Shown one piece after another: positions 26,876 through 35,909 of a DNA stretch of 64,000 nucleotides; positions within the stretch are counted from its first letter, which is position 1; each line of letters begins with the position of its first letter. The notes under the pieces were generated by a model. The model was not told the origin of the DNA, made no database searches, and was given only the letters and a program-made list of their open reading frames with translations. The position numbers and the translations under genes were made by a program. The DNA is taken from contig NZ_JAGDYM010000016.1 in the NCBI RefSeq assembly GCF_017565745.1, positions 1-64,000 of the forward strand. The letters run 5' to 3'. Origin of the DNA: Leucobacter weissii (GTDB lineage: Bacteria > Actinomycetota > Actinomycetes > Actinomycetales > Microbacteriaceae).

Positions 26876-26942
26876 CCCCTAGGATTCGAACCTAGACTTC
26901 ACAGCTCCAAAGGCTGTCGTGCTGCCATTACACCAAGGCGGA
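26871..26942 (-). tRNA. tRNA-Gln (anticodon TTG)
   Basis: The minus strand begins TCCGCCTTGGTGTAATGGC and folds into a standard 72-base cloverleaf. The acceptor stem is TCCGCCT/GGGCGGA, the anticodon stem is ACAGC/GCTGT with loop CTTTGGA giving anticodon TTG, and the T arm is TAGG-TTCGAAT-CCTA. The discriminator base is G, and CCA is not encoded. A tRNA-Gln next to glmU is common in actinobacteria. Confidence 0.95.
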
Positions 26943-27058
26943 CCGTGCCGCCCGGCGGCACCGTACGATTCTACCCATCCCCGCGTTCCCCTCGGCCCCG
27001 GCATCCCGCCGCTCCCGCCGCCCAGGGGGCACCCGCAGGTGAGGATAAGCTGGGGCGC

Positions 27059-27568
27059 ATGAAGCAGCAGGACGAGGTCGATCGGATCCTCGGCGAATGG
27101 GCCGCGGCCAGGCCCGACCTCGACCTCGCGCCGCTCGCCGTCTTCTCGCGGATGACGCGGGTGACGAAGCACGTCGACCGGGCACGCTCACAGGCCTTCG
27201 AGCGGAGCGGTCTGAGCGTCTGGGAGTTCGACGTGCTCGCAGTGCTGCGCCGCGCCGGAGCGCCGTTCCGGCAGAGCCCCAAGGTGCTCGTCCAGGAGAC
27301 GATGGTCTCGAGCGGGACGATGACCAACCGCATCGACCGCATGGAGGAGCGCGGGCTCGTGCACCGGCTCACCGACCCGAACGACGGACGCGGCGTGCTG
27401 GTGGAGATGACCGAGCTGGGGCAGACGCTCGTCGACGCGGCCATGACCAGGCTCACCGATGCCGAGGAGCAACTGCTGGGCGGCATGCCGCGGGCCGAGC
27501 GGGAGCGCCTGGCGGTGCTGCTGCGCAAACTGGCGCTCAGCGTCGGGCGCGCGGGCGCCTCGGGCTGA
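27059..27568 (+). CDS. MarR-family transcriptional regulator
   Basis: The 169 residues form a winged-helix MarR protein: SVWEFDVLAVLRRAGAPFRQSP, the recognition region LVQETMVSSGTMTNRIDRMEERGLVHR near residue 80-105, and the wing DPNDGRGVLVEMTELG. It acts in the cytoplasm as a ligand-responsive repressor. The target and ligand are not evident. It is divergent from tRNA-Gln with 116 bases between and converges with the FG-GAP protein gene across a strong terminator. Confidence 0.92.
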   Translation: MKQQDEVDRILGEWAAARPDLDLAPLAVFSRMTRVTKHVDRARSQAFERSGLSVWEFDVLAVLRRAGAPFRQSPKVLVQETMVSSGTMTNRIDRMEERGLVHRLTDPNDGRGVLVEMTELGQTLVDAAMTRLTDAEEQLLGGMPRAERERLAVLLRKLALSVGRAGASG

Positions 27569-27616
27569 GCGGAGCGGTCGGCCCGCAGGGCGCCTGATCG
27601 TCCGCCTCAGACGATT

Positions 27617-27671
27617 CCGGGGCCGAAGTCTCCCGCATGCGCGCATGCGGCGCGGGAGGCTTCGGCCCCGG
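27617..27671. terminator. Bidirectional terminator hairpin
   Basis: A 20-base-pair stem with one mismatch. CCGGGGCCGAAG, then TCTCCCGC, pairs with GCGGGAGG, then CTTCGGCCCCGG, around an ATGCGCGCATGC loop. It lies exactly between the convergent marR and FG-GAP genes. Confidence 0.85.
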
Positions 27672-27690
27672 TTCGGCGTGCAGCGGGCGG

Positions 27691-30417
27691 CTACCTCCGG
27701 ATCTTCTGCGTCGTCTTGGCGGAGGTCGCCGTGACGTTCGCGCTGCCGAGATACTTCGCGGTGACGCGCGTGCTCGACTTCAGCGCCTTCGGCGCCTTCA
27801 CCCTGACGACGCCCTTGGCCGAGGCCTTCAGCGAGACCGTCTTCGTCGCGGATCCGAAGCTCACGCGCACCTTCCCGGTCGGGTAGCTGCCGCTCTGGAG
27901 CTTGCCGAGACGCACCGTGACCGTCGGACGGGCACCGCGCTTCGCCGTCTTGGCCGTGACCCTGGCCGACGACACCGAGGCCTTCGTGACCGTGAGCTGC
28001 CCTGCGGCGTAGCGCTTCGCGGACTCGGCGTGCGCGTCATCTCCGAGGAACTGGGCGGAGACGCGATAGGTCCCGACCGGCAGCACCGGCAGGGTCCGGG
28101 TCGCCACGCCGTCCGCGTTCACCGACGCGGTGCCGAGGTCGCGGCCTCCGGCCGTGAACAGCACCGTTCCGCTGCTGGCGCCGTCCACCGACACCGTGGC
28201 CGACGCGCGCACGCCGTAGACGGCCTTCAATGCGCTGAGCGACACGGCCGAGAGGAAGACCGGAGCGGGGCTGACGGTCACGCGCTCGGCCTTCGACGCG
28301 CCGGCATCGAAGCGATCGTCGCCCGCGTAGCTCGCGGTGAGACGGTAGCTGCTCGCGGCGGTCGGCTCGTAGGAGAAGGTCGCGACGCCGTCGACGATCT
28401 CGGCGGAACCGAGCTCCCGCTCGCCCGCGAGGAAGACGACCTCGCCGGTGGCCGCGGCGGGCACCGCCGCGGTGAACTCGATCTCGTCTCCGACGACGCC
28501 CGCCGTGTCGCCGCCGAGAACGACCGACGAGCTCTGCTTCGCCACGGCGGTCGCAACGGACCCGGTCGAGCTCTGCAGCTTCTGCGTCCCGGGAGCGAAG
28601 GTCGCGACGAACTCGCGCTCGCCGGCGGACGGCTGCTCGGCGATCTCGCAGACCGCGGCGCCGCCCGAGACCGTGACGGCCTCGCAGCCGTCGATCGGCT
28701 CGCCCTGATCGCTGAACGCGACCGTGCCCCCGGCGGCGGGCTTCCCGCCGTCGACGAGCTGCTTCACCGTCGCCGAGAGGGTGAGCGGGCCGCCGGCTCG
28801 AGCACCCTCCGAGACCGTGACCGAGGTCTCGGTCTTCAGATCGCCGAGCAGCACGATGCTGGCCTGTCCGGCCTGGCTCTGCGCGAAGTCCGCCCCGATC
28901 AGCAGATCGTCCACGCCGTTGCCGTCGAAATCGCTGAGGCTGCCGACCGCGCGGCCGAAGCGGTCGCCCGCGACGCCGCCGTCGATACGGAACCCCTGCG
29001 CCGCGGTGAGCGAGCCGAGCTCGATCGCGCCGGTGCGCTGCGGATCGCCGTAGACCACGTAGGCGGCGCCGCCGGTGGTCATCGTGGCACCCGTCTCCGG
29101 ATCGATCGGATCGTAGCCGTAGGCCCCGATCAGCGCGTCCGGCACCCGGTCGCCGTTCACGTCGCCGATGCCGGCGACGGAGTATCCCGCGGCGTCCGAG
29201 GCGACGGCGCCGTTGATCCAGTAGCCGCGCGGGGCGGCCGTGCCCACGCAGTCTCCCGTCGTGGCGACGCCCTCGGCGTCGCAGGTGTAGACCGCGACCT
29301 CGGCCGTCGGATTCGTGTAGACGGTCGCGTCGGAATCGGATCCGTAGACGATCGCGGCACCGCCGTTGCGGGGGCCCGTGGCGGGGTTGGTCACGCCGTC
29401 GGCCCCGAGCAGCAGGTCGGCCTTGCCGTCGCCGTTCACATCGCCCGCCGCGGCGACGGAGACGCCGAGGCGGTCGCGGGCGCGGGTCGGCCCGTACACG
29501 GCGAAGCCCTTGCCGCTCAGATCCGACACCGCGATCTCGCCGGTCTGACCGCCCCAGATCACGTGAGCCGAACCGGCGGCGGCAGCGGAGGAGCCCCACG
29601 GCGTCGCCGTGTAGGCGCCGAAGAGCAGGTCGTCGATCCGGTCGCCGTTGACATCGCCGACGTTCGACACGACGCTGCCGGTGCTGGTCAGCACGACCGC
29701 CTCGGGCGTGACGCTCAGGTCGATGTTGTCGATGTCCCGCTTGCCCGGGATCACGTAGACCTTGTTGCCCGACGAGCTGCCGACCGCGAAGTCGTCGAGG
29801 CCGTCGCCCGTGACGTCGCCGACGCCCTTCACGGAGTAGCCGAAACGGGTGTCGCCCTCCGGCCCCTTGACCGTGAAGCCGCTGGATCCGAGGTGGTCCA
29901 GGGAGACCGGCTCGAACTTCTCGGCACCGAACACGACGTAGGCGCTGGTGGCGAGGTAGTCCCCGATGAGAATGTCGTCGAAGCCGTCGTTGTTCACATC
30001 GCCGGCGCACGACACCGTGAAGCCGATGAATGCGTTGCCGCGGCTGGGGCCGTCGATGCGGACGGCGTTGACGTCGGCGGGGTCGGCGAGCGAACCGCCC
30101 ACGGCCTCCTCGGTGCCGAGCGCCACGTAGGCGGCGCCGATGCGGCTGAAGGCGCCCTTCGACCACCACCACGCGCCGAACACGGCATCCTCGAGGCCGT
30201 CGCCGTTCACGTCGCAGGACGCGGTGCTCACGGCCGAGCTGGTCGCCGCGCCGGGATCCCCGGTCAGCGTCAGCGTCGTGCCGTGCTCGGTCGGCTGCGG
30301 GTCGGCGGCGGCCGGCGCGGCCGCGGCCAGCGCGACGCCGCTCAGGAGCAGCGCGGCAGCCGAGGCGGCCGCGATGGGGCGTTGACATACTCTCAAGAGG
30401 GTTCTCCGTTCGTTCAT
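27691..30417 (-). CDS. Secreted seven-FG-GAP beta-propeller protein with Ig-like domains
   Basis: The 908 residues have a signal peptide ending about APAAADP. Seven FG-GAP repeats with calcium loops of DxDGDG type lie near residues 70, 144, 200, 257, 329, 422 and 499 (for example DVNGDGLEDAVFG, DVTGDGLDDFAVG, DFDGNGVDDLLIG), which is enough for one complete propeller. Three or four Ig-like (Big_3) modules follow, with a basic C-terminus that has no sortase motif. An ATG at 30417 has only a close GGA. A TTG at 30396 has GGAGA six bases upstream and would give a shorter signal peptide. It is probably an extracellular binding or adhesion protein (inference). It lies 62 bases downstream of the His-rich secreted protein. 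Confidence 0.86.
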   Translation of the reverse strand: MNERRTLLRVCQRPIAAASAAALLLSGVALAAAAPAAADPQPTEHGTTLTLTGDPGAATSSAVSTASCDVNGDGLEDAVFGAWWWSKGAFSRIGAAYVALGTEEAVGGSLADPADVNAVRIDGPSRGNAFIGFTVSCAGDVNNDGFDDILIGDYLATSAYVVFGAEKFEPVSLDHLGSSGFTVKGPEGDTRFGYSVKGVGDVTGDGLDDFAVGSSSGNKVYVIPGKRDIDNIDLSVTPEAVVLTSTGSVVSNVGDVNGDRIDDLLFGAYTATPWGSSAAAAGSAHVIWGGQTGEIAVSDLSGKGFAVYGPTRARDRLGVSVAAAGDVNGDGKADLLLGADGVTNPATGPRNGGAAIVYGSDSDATVYTNPTAEVAVYTCDAEGVATTGDCVGTAAPRGYWINGAVASDAAGYSVAGIGDVNGDRVPDALIGAYGYDPIDPETGATMTTGGAAYVVYGDPQRTGAIELGSLTAAQGFRIDGGVAGDRFGRAVGSLSDFDGNGVDDLLIGADFAQSQAGQASIVLLGDLKTETSVTVSEGARAGGPLTLSATVKQLVDGGKPAAGGTVAFSDQGEPIDGCEAVTVSGGAAVCEIAEQPSAGEREFVATFAPGTQKLQSSTGSVATAVAKQSSSVVLGGDTAGVVGDEIEFTAAVPAAATGEVVFLAGERELGSAEIVDGVATFSYEPTAASSYRLTASYAGDDRFDAGASKAERVTVSPAPVFLSAVSLSALKAVYGVRASATVSVDGASSGTVLFTAGGRDLGTASVNADGVATRTLPVLPVGTYRVSAQFLGDDAHAESAKRYAAGQLTVTKASVSSARVTAKTAKRGARPTVTVRLGKLQSGSYPTGKVRVSFGSATKTVSLKASAKGVVRVKAPKALKSSTRVTAKYLGSANVTATSAKTTQKIRR

Positions 30418-30479
30418 TCCTGCAAGTCCGTCGCGCCGCGCCGCGGCGCCGCTCGGGCGCCGGATCGCACGCGCGGGGG

Positions 30480-32474
30480 TCAGTTCGGCGCGTGGACGCC
30501 GTTGTTCTTGCCCCAGTCCGCGTTCAAGTCGAACTGCAGCCGCTCGAGGCTGAGGTCGGCGCTGACCGCGCCGGCCACGGCCCACTGCCTGATAGCGCCC
30601 TGCGACGCCTCCGCACGGGCCCCGCCGCCGTAGGGATCGGTGTAGAAGCCCGGGCTTCCGGGAAGACCGGTGACCCGGTTCTGGCCGAGATAGAAGTCGC
30701 GCTGGGCGCCGTCGAAGGGAGAGCGGGGATCCCGGTAGTCGAATCGTTCGAGCCCGGCCACCGTGCTCCACGGATAGACGCTCGCGGCGCGAGCGGCGGT
30801 GCCCTCCTCCCAGAGCAGGTCGACGGGGCGGCCGATGCCGTTGCTCGTCTCGGTGCTGGTGCGGGAGTCGTAGTAGCGGCTGGGGTTGCGGATCCCGAAC
30901 CAGGGGTCGAAGGCGGCGACGACGGCGCCGTCGGCGGTGGTCAGCTCGTTGGCGCTCATCCACACCTCGTAGATCGACCAGATGTCGGAGCCCGCGGTCA
31001 CCGCCGCCTGGGCGCAGCCGCGGTCCGGGATGAGGCGGCCGCCGCCGGCGGTGGTCGCGGGGGGAAGCTGGCTGAACCTGGTCTGCACGACGGTGCCGCT
31101 CGCGCACGAGCGGTTGAACTCGTTCGGATCGCCGTAGCGGGAGAGGGTCGTGCTGATCAGCTCGGTGCCGTCGTTGCAGCGGACGGCGTAGATGAGCTCG
31201 TGCGCGTTGTTGGCGGTGGCGTCGGGCGACCAGCTCCCCTGATGCGCCTTGATGAGGAAGTCGCAGACGACCCTCTCCCGCTCGCCGTCCGCGTTCTCGA
31301 AGGTCACGTTCCGGTGACCGTCGCCCACGAGGGCCACGTCGTTGCGCAGGAACACCTTGTGCCCGCCGTTGTCCTCGTGCCGCATCGACAGGTGGGAGTG
31401 GCCGGCGGCGATATGGTTGTCGAGCTCCTCGCTCGCGTAGCCGAAGGGAAGCCCCTGCGGCTCGCCCTCGACCAGGTCCGACGGTGAGAAGAAGTCGGCG
31501 ACCCACTGGTAGATGTCCGACTCGGTCGGGTCGGCGCCGTGCTCATGGCCGAAGGTGCACAGCTCGCCGGTCGCCGGGTCGGTCACCTGCGCCGGATGCC
31601 AGGTCGGATAGTACTTGCCGTCCGGGCCGACGGTGCGGTACTGCTCGTGCAGCGACGCGGGGCAGGTGTCGTAGGAGGTCGGCGTCCAGTTGCGCTGCGC
31701 ATAGGCGACGGAGGCGGTGCGCTCCGGCACCGGCTCGGGCTCCGGCGTCGCCTTCGTCAACGTGAGCGCCGCGACCTGGCGCACGGCGTCGGGCCTGGAT
31801 TCGACGATCACCAGCTGGTGCACGGCGCGATCGCCGAGCCGTGGGACCTGGGCGGCCGGAACGGTGAGCCGCACCGTGACGTCGCCCCGCTTCGCCGTCT
31901 TCACCGCGGCGCTCGCGATCGCGGATCCGGACGAGCGCAACTCGACTCTCGCGGTGCACCCCGCCGACGCGCCGCAACGCATCGCCAGCGGCACCGTGCG
32001 ATCCTCGCCGATTGTGGCGCTCTGCTGCCGGAGCGAGAGCTGGGCCTTCGCCGGCTTGACGGTCGCCGTCCTGGTGAACGACGTCTTGCGCGGCTTCACC
32101 GCCTTGCCGGAGACGGTGAGTTTGGCGGAGCCGCGGCTCACGAACTTCCGGTAGCTCGAGACGGAGAGCTTCCAGTTCAGCGTCTTCGTCGCCCGCTTCG
32201 CGGCGCGATAGCTCAGCGTCTTCTTCGCTCCGGTCGAGAGCCGCAGCGTCACCTTGCCCCGGCAGCTCTTGGCTCCGCAGGTCACCCGCACGGTGACCAG
32301 ACGATCGTTGCCGACCGTCGCGTCCACGGAGACGCTCTGACGCGGCGCAGCCTCGGCGGGCTCGGGCACGACCACGATGCCCCCGAGCAGCAGTGCCGCG
32401 GCGAGAAGCGCCAGCAGGGGGGTGCGGAGCCTGCGGCCCGCTCCGGTCGCCGTTCGCTGCTCGCCTCGTCGCAT
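30480..32474 (-). CDS. Large secreted His-rich protein, unknown function
   Basis: The 664 residues have a signal peptide ending about AEAAPRQ. Basic Ig-like segments follow to about 250, then a globular domain beginning RNWTPTSYDTCPASLH. This domain contains many His-based motifs that look like metal sites: YPTWHPAQ, CTFGHEHGADP, NHIAAGHSHLSMRHEDNGGHK, VGDGHRN, LIKAHQGSW and NNAHELIYAV. It also has conserved Cys pairs (NGTELI region RSCASG, DRGCAQ). I do not recognise the family. GAGGAG lies five bases before the ATG. It is the first gene of a two-gene operon behind an iron-box-like operator. Confidence 0.8.
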   Translation of the reverse strand: MRRGEQRTATGAGRRLRTPLLALLAAALLLGGIVVVPEPAEAAPRQSVSVDATVGNDRLVTVRVTCGAKSCRGKVTLRLSTGAKKTLSYRAAKRATKTLNWKLSVSSYRKFVSRGSAKLTVSGKAVKPRKTSFTRTATVKPAKAQLSLRQQSATIGEDRTVPLAMRCGASAGCTARVELRSSGSAIASAAVKTAKRGDVTVRLTVPAAQVPRLGDRAVHQLVIVESRPDAVRQVAALTLTKATPEPEPVPERTASVAYAQRNWTPTSYDTCPASLHEQYRTVGPDGKYYPTWHPAQVTDPATGELCTFGHEHGADPTESDIYQWVADFFSPSDLVEGEPQGLPFGYASEELDNHIAAGHSHLSMRHEDNGGHKVFLRNDVALVGDGHRNVTFENADGERERVVCDFLIKAHQGSWSPDATANNAHELIYAVRCNDGTELISTTLSRYGDPNEFNRSCASGTVVQTRFSQLPPATTAGGGRLIPDRGCAQAAVTAGSDIWSIYEVWMSANELTTADGAVVAAFDPWFGIRNPSRYYDSRTSTETSNGIGRPVDLLWEEGTAARAASVYPWSTVAGLERFDYRDPRSPFDGAQRDFYLGQNRVTGLPGSPGFYTDPYGGGARAEASQGAIRQWAVAGAVSADLSLERLQFDLNADWGKNNGVHAPN

Positions 32475-32536
32475 CGTTCTCCTCGGGTCTCGCCGTCTCC
32501 GTCGCACCCGTGAATGGGCACGATGAATGATCTTAT

Positions 32537-32555
32537 CTAGGGCAGCCTCCCTTAA
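32537..32555. promoter_or_regulatory. DtxR/IdeR-like iron box
   Basis: CTAGGGCAGCCTCCCTTAA matches the consensus TTAGGTTAGCCTAACCTAA at 13 of 19 positions, including the central AGCCT. It lies 63 bases upstream of the His-rich protein start. It is enclosed by a second inverted repeat, TGATCTT (32528-32534) and AAGATCA (32558-32564). It may put the two secreted proteins under iron control. Confidence 0.5.
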
Positions 32556-32607
32556 ACAAGATCAGATCTTCGCGCGGCGCGGCGCGGCGAAGCCGGGAGT
32601 CCGAGCC

Positions 32608-34278
32608 TCAGTCGAGCAGCGGAGCCTGCCGAAGCGCCGGGCCGCCCGCTTCGAAGGCCGCGCCGTAGGCCAGGAGCGCGGGATCATCGTAGGCCCGGCC
32701 GGCGAACGTGAGACCGACCGGCATGCCGATATCCGCCATGACCCCCATCGCGACCGTGACCGTGGGGATGCCCAGGTGCCGCAGGGCGTAGTTGCCGTTC
32801 GAGAAGAAGACGCCGTTCGACCAGGCGTGGTCCGCCGAGACCGGATCCCGCTCCGCGTCCTCGCGCCCCGCGTCGGCGTTCGCCGGGAACACCGCGCCAT
32901 CGAACCCCTGCTCGGCGAGCCACTCCTCGAAGAGTCGCTCGCGGAGCCGGACGAGCGCGCGCAGGCCGTCCGCGAAGTCGGCCCGCTCACGCGGATCCGG
33001 GATCCCGTCGCGCGCCATCGCCACGGTCGCGCGGTACCGGTTGGGGTAGTCCTCGATCTCCTCGTAACGATCGGGCAGCGTGCCGGACGGCACCGGGAAG
33101 ATGAGATCGGGGTCGACCTCGGCGAGTCGCGGCAGGCGCGGATCACCGTTGGCCTTCAGGAAGTCGTCCCAGCCGAAGGCGAGGAAGTGGGTGAACTCGG
33201 TGTCCATCCACCCCTCGGGCAGTTCGCCCAGCGCCGCGACGTTCTCCTGCCCGGGCCGATCCCCCTCGTACTGCTCGATGAGCGGGAAATCTGTCTCCAC
33301 GACCTCGGCGCCGAGCACCTCGAGGCGCGCCCGCGCCGCGCGCCAGAGCTCGAGGACGGAGGGGCGCACCGCGATCGGGAAGCGCGGATCCTCCCCGAGA
33401 TACATGCGCGGCGCGGCGAAGCGCTTCCCGCGCAGCGCGGCCGGATCGCGCAGCGCGGGATAAGACGCGGGCCGGTGCTCGCCGGGCCTCGGCAGCTCGA
33501 TCACCCGCTGGTGGCGCCAGAAGTCGCCGCGCGTGACCGGGTCGTCCTGCACGAGCACGTCGAGCAGGCGCAGGAGATCGGGCATGGACCGCGCGTGCGG
33601 GACCACCACATCGCGCGCGGGGAACAGCGGCCAGTTGCCGCGGATGCTGAGGATCCCCCAGCTCGGCGTGTAGGCGCAGAGGCCGTTGTTCGAGGCGGGG
33701 CTGCGGCCGCTCGACACGGTCTCCTCCCCCATCCCGAACACGGCGAGGCTCGCCGCGGTCGCGACGCCGGAGCCGTTCGACGAGCCCGAGGCGTAGGCGG
33801 CCGCGAGGTAGTCGGGGTTGTAGGGGCTCTCCGCGCGCCCGTAGACGCCTCGCTGCATCCCGCCGTCGGCCATCGGCGGCATGTTCGTCTTGCCGATCAG
33901 CACGGCCCCGGCCTCGCGCAGCTTCGCGACCGAGAACGCGTCCCACTGGGCGACGAGGTCGGCGAACGCGGGAGACCCCGCCGCGACCGTGAGCCCCGAG
34001 ACCATGTAGGAGTCCTTGACCGTGAACGGCACGCCCTCGAGCGGACGGGCGGTGCCGGCCGCGCGGCGGCGGTCGCTCTCGGCCGCTTCCTCCAGGAGGC
34101 CCGGGTTGATGACCGGGACGGCGTTCAGCCTCGGCCCGTGGCGGTCGAGGTCGTCGATGCGGCGCAGGCACCACTCGGCGAGCTCGACGGCGGTGATCAG
34201 CCCGGCGTCGAGCGCCTCCAGCGTCTGCTCGATGCTCGCCTCGACCGGATCGAATTGCGGTGCGCCCTCATCAGCCAT
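32608..34278 (-). CDS. Amidase-signature family hydrolase
   Basis: The 556-residue protein is of the amidase-signature family. The catalytic Lys is in GVPFTVKDSYMV near residue 86. A serine-rich block reads ASGSSNGSGVATAASLAVFGMGEET and then VSSGRSPAS near 190, where the family has the cis-Ser and nucleophile Ser. The usual GTDTGGS reads GEETVSS, so the substrate pocket differs from GatA, and this is not GatA. It hydrolyses a carbon-nitrogen amide bond, but the substrate is unknown. It lies on the same strand as the acyl-CoA dehydrogenase with 157 bases and a palindrome between. Confidence 0.9.
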   Translation of the reverse strand: MADEGAPQFDPVEASIEQTLEALDAGLITAVELAEWCLRRIDDLDRHGPRLNAVPVINPGLLEEAAESDRRRAAGTARPLEGVPFTVKDSYMVSGLTVAAGSPAFADLVAQWDAFSVAKLREAGAVLIGKTNMPPMADGGMQRGVYGRAESPYNPDYLAAAYASGSSNGSGVATAASLAVFGMGEETVSSGRSPASNNGLCAYTPSWGILSIRGNWPLFPARDVVVPHARSMPDLLRLLDVLVQDDPVTRGDFWRHQRVIELPRPGEHRPASYPALRDPAALRGKRFAAPRMYLGEDPRFPIAVRPSVLELWRAARARLEVLGAEVVETDFPLIEQYEGDRPGQENVAALGELPEGWMDTEFTHFLAFGWDDFLKANGDPRLPRLAEVDPDLIFPVPSGTLPDRYEEIEDYPNRYRATVAMARDGIPDPRERADFADGLRALVRLRERLFEEWLAEQGFDGAVFPANADAGREDAERDPVSADHAWSNGVFFSNGNYALRHLGIPTVTVAMGVMADIGMPVGLTFAGRAYDDPALLAYGAAFEAGGPALRQAPLLD

Positions 34279-34319
34279 GCCCCCACTGTACCCGCTGCCC
34301 GAGGGCCGCCCCGCGCCTC

Positions 34320-34378
34320 ACGATGTCGCACGAACGGTCGCTCCCGCGCTCCGTGGACAGCCATTCGTGCGACATCGT
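34320..34378. terminator. Palindrome between acyl-CoA dehydrogenase and amidase
   Basis: ACGATGTCGCACGAA (34320-34334) pairs perfectly with TTCGTGCGACATCGT (34364-34378) around a 29-base loop. It has no U-tract. The position, 58 bases after the acyl-CoA dehydrogenase stop, fits a terminator. The sequence also looks like a dispersed intergenic repeat. Confidence 0.6.
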
Positions 34379-34435
34379 CGCGAGGCGGGGCACCGGGACC
34401 CGGGCCCGGGCACCGGGCCCCGCGTGGAGCACACC

Positions 34436-35650
34436 TTACGCGAAGGCCGAGAGCCCCGTGATGTCGCGGCCGATGATGAGCGCCTGCACGGTCTCGGTGC
34501 CCTCGTAGGTGTGCAGGGACTCCAGGTCGGCGAAGTGCCGGGCGACGCGGTGCTCCAGCAGGATCCCGTTGCCGCCCAGCAGATCGCGCGCATTGCGGGC
34601 GATGTCGCGCGAGGTCCGCGTGGCCGTGTACTTGCCGAGCGAAGCGCCCGGGCCCGAGAGCTCGCCGCGCTCCTCGGCGCGGGTGAGCTGGACGATCAGG
34701 GTCTGCAGCGCGGTCAGCTGACTGAGCATCTCGGCCAGGCGGCTCTGCACGATCTGGGAGGCGGCGAGCGGGCGGCCGAACTGGATCCGCTGCCTCGCGT
34801 AGTGCACGGCGGTCTCGTACGCCGCGGTGGCCTGGCCGAGCGCCGCCCAGGCCACTCCGAGCCGGGTCGCCTGCAGCACACGAGCGGTGTCGGCGAAGCT
34901 GCGGGCTCCGGGCAGTTTCGCCTCCTCGGGCACCCGGACGCGGTCGAACTCGATCCGCGCCTGCCAGATGGCGCGAAGCGAGACCTTCCCCTCGATCGTG
35001 GCCGCCCGGTAGCCGGGCGCGTCCTGCGGCACCAGGAAGCCCTGCACCTGACCGTCGTCTCCGCGCGCCCAGACGACGGCGATCCGGCCCACGCTGCCGG
35101 ATCCGATCCACTTCTTGTGACCGGTGATGACGTAGTCGTCGCCGTCGCGCACGGCGCGGGTCTCGAGGCTCACCGAGTCGGAGCCGTGGGTCGGCTCGGT
35201 CAGCGCGAAGGCGCCGAGCTCCTCGCCGCGGGCGAGCGGCGCGAGCCAGCGCTCCTTCTGCGCCTCCGAACCGCAGAGGGCGATGGAGCGCAGCGCCAGA
35301 CCGCCCTGCACCCCCACGATCGTGGCGACCGAGCCGTCACCGCGGGCGAGCTCCATGGTCGCGAGGCTCGCGGCGAAGAGGCTCTGCTCGGGAAACCCCG
35401 GCACGTCGATGCCGTCGCGCAGCAGATCGAGATCGCCGAGACGCTTCGCGAGATGCAGCGGATACTCGGCACGGTCCCAGATGCCGGCGATGACGGGACG
35501 CACCTCGTCCTGCACGAAGGCCCGGGCACGATCCCGGTAGGCGCGATCCTCGTCCGAGATGCCGCGGAAGACCCCGGCGACATCCGGATCGAGCGGCTCC
35601 CAGAGCTCGTACTCCGGCTCCTCGGTCCCCAGGCCGACATGCTGGCTCAT
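34436..35650 (-). CDS. Acyl-CoA dehydrogenase (glutaryl-CoA dehydrogenase-like)
   Basis: The 404-residue FAD enzyme oxidises acyl-CoA thioesters. FALTEPTHGSDSVSLET and HKKWIGSGSVGRIAVVWAR form the FAD-binding middle, QFGRPLAASQIVQ the C-terminal domain, and HTYEGTETVQALIIGRDITG, near residue 380, contains the catalytic glutamate. TYEGTETVQALIIGRDITG is characteristic of the glutaryl-CoA dehydrogenase subgroup, but an Arg that marks true glutaryl activity cannot be confirmed by eye. GGGGAG precedes the ATG. Confidence 0.9.
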   Translation of the reverse strand: MSQHVGLGTEEPEYELWEPLDPDVAGVFRGISDEDRAYRDRARAFVQDEVRPVIAGIWDRAEYPLHLAKRLGDLDLLRDGIDVPGFPEQSLFAASLATMELARGDGSVATIVGVQGGLALRSIALCGSEAQKERWLAPLARGEELGAFALTEPTHGSDSVSLETRAVRDGDDYVITGHKKWIGSGSVGRIAVVWARGDDGQVQGFLVPQDAPGYRAATIEGKVSLRAIWQARIEFDRVRVPEEAKLPGARSFADTARVLQATRLGVAWAALGQATAAYETAVHYARQRIQFGRPLAASQIVQSRLAEMLSQLTALQTLIVQLTRAEERGELSGPGASLGKYTATRTSRDIARNARDLLGGNGILLEHRVARHFADLESLHTYEGTETVQALIIGRDITGLSAFA

Positions 35651-35803
35651 CTGCGGCTCCCCTCGTCGCGACCGCGGCCCATCGCCGCGTCATCACGAGT
35701 ATGCCGGACGCCGACCGGAGGCCTCCGTGCATTGTAGGAGGTCCACAGGCGCGGCTGCGCGTGCGGCTTGCGCGGGGCTTGCGCGTGCGGAAGCACGTTA
35801 TGA

Positions 35804-35846
35804 CTCAGGGGGTACCGTGTTGCCCCGCAAGAACGTACCCCCTGAG
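35804..35846. terminator. Perfect 12-bp inverted repeat 3' of the MBL-fold gene
   Basis: CTCAGGGGGTAC (35804-35815) pairs with GTACCCCCTGAG (35835-35846), loop 19 bases. It lies 63 bases past the stop of the leftward metallo-hydrolase gene and may terminate the mycothiol operon. A third half-site, GGTACCCCC, follows at 35852. Confidence 0.6.
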
Positions 35847-35909
35847 CCGGAAGGTACCCCCGGAGCGAAAATCCGCCCACGAAACAGGCAGAAGCGCCCG
35901 CCGAACGGT

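Noticed and set aside
26651-27058. Integrated element using tRNA-Gln as attachment site
   Set aside because: No integrase, no second tRNA end fragment, and the repeats are short tandem units rather than att sites.
32608-34278. GatA subunit of the Glu-tRNA amidotransferase
   Set aside because: The GTDTGGS motif is altered, the length is greater and there is no gatB/gatC neighbour.
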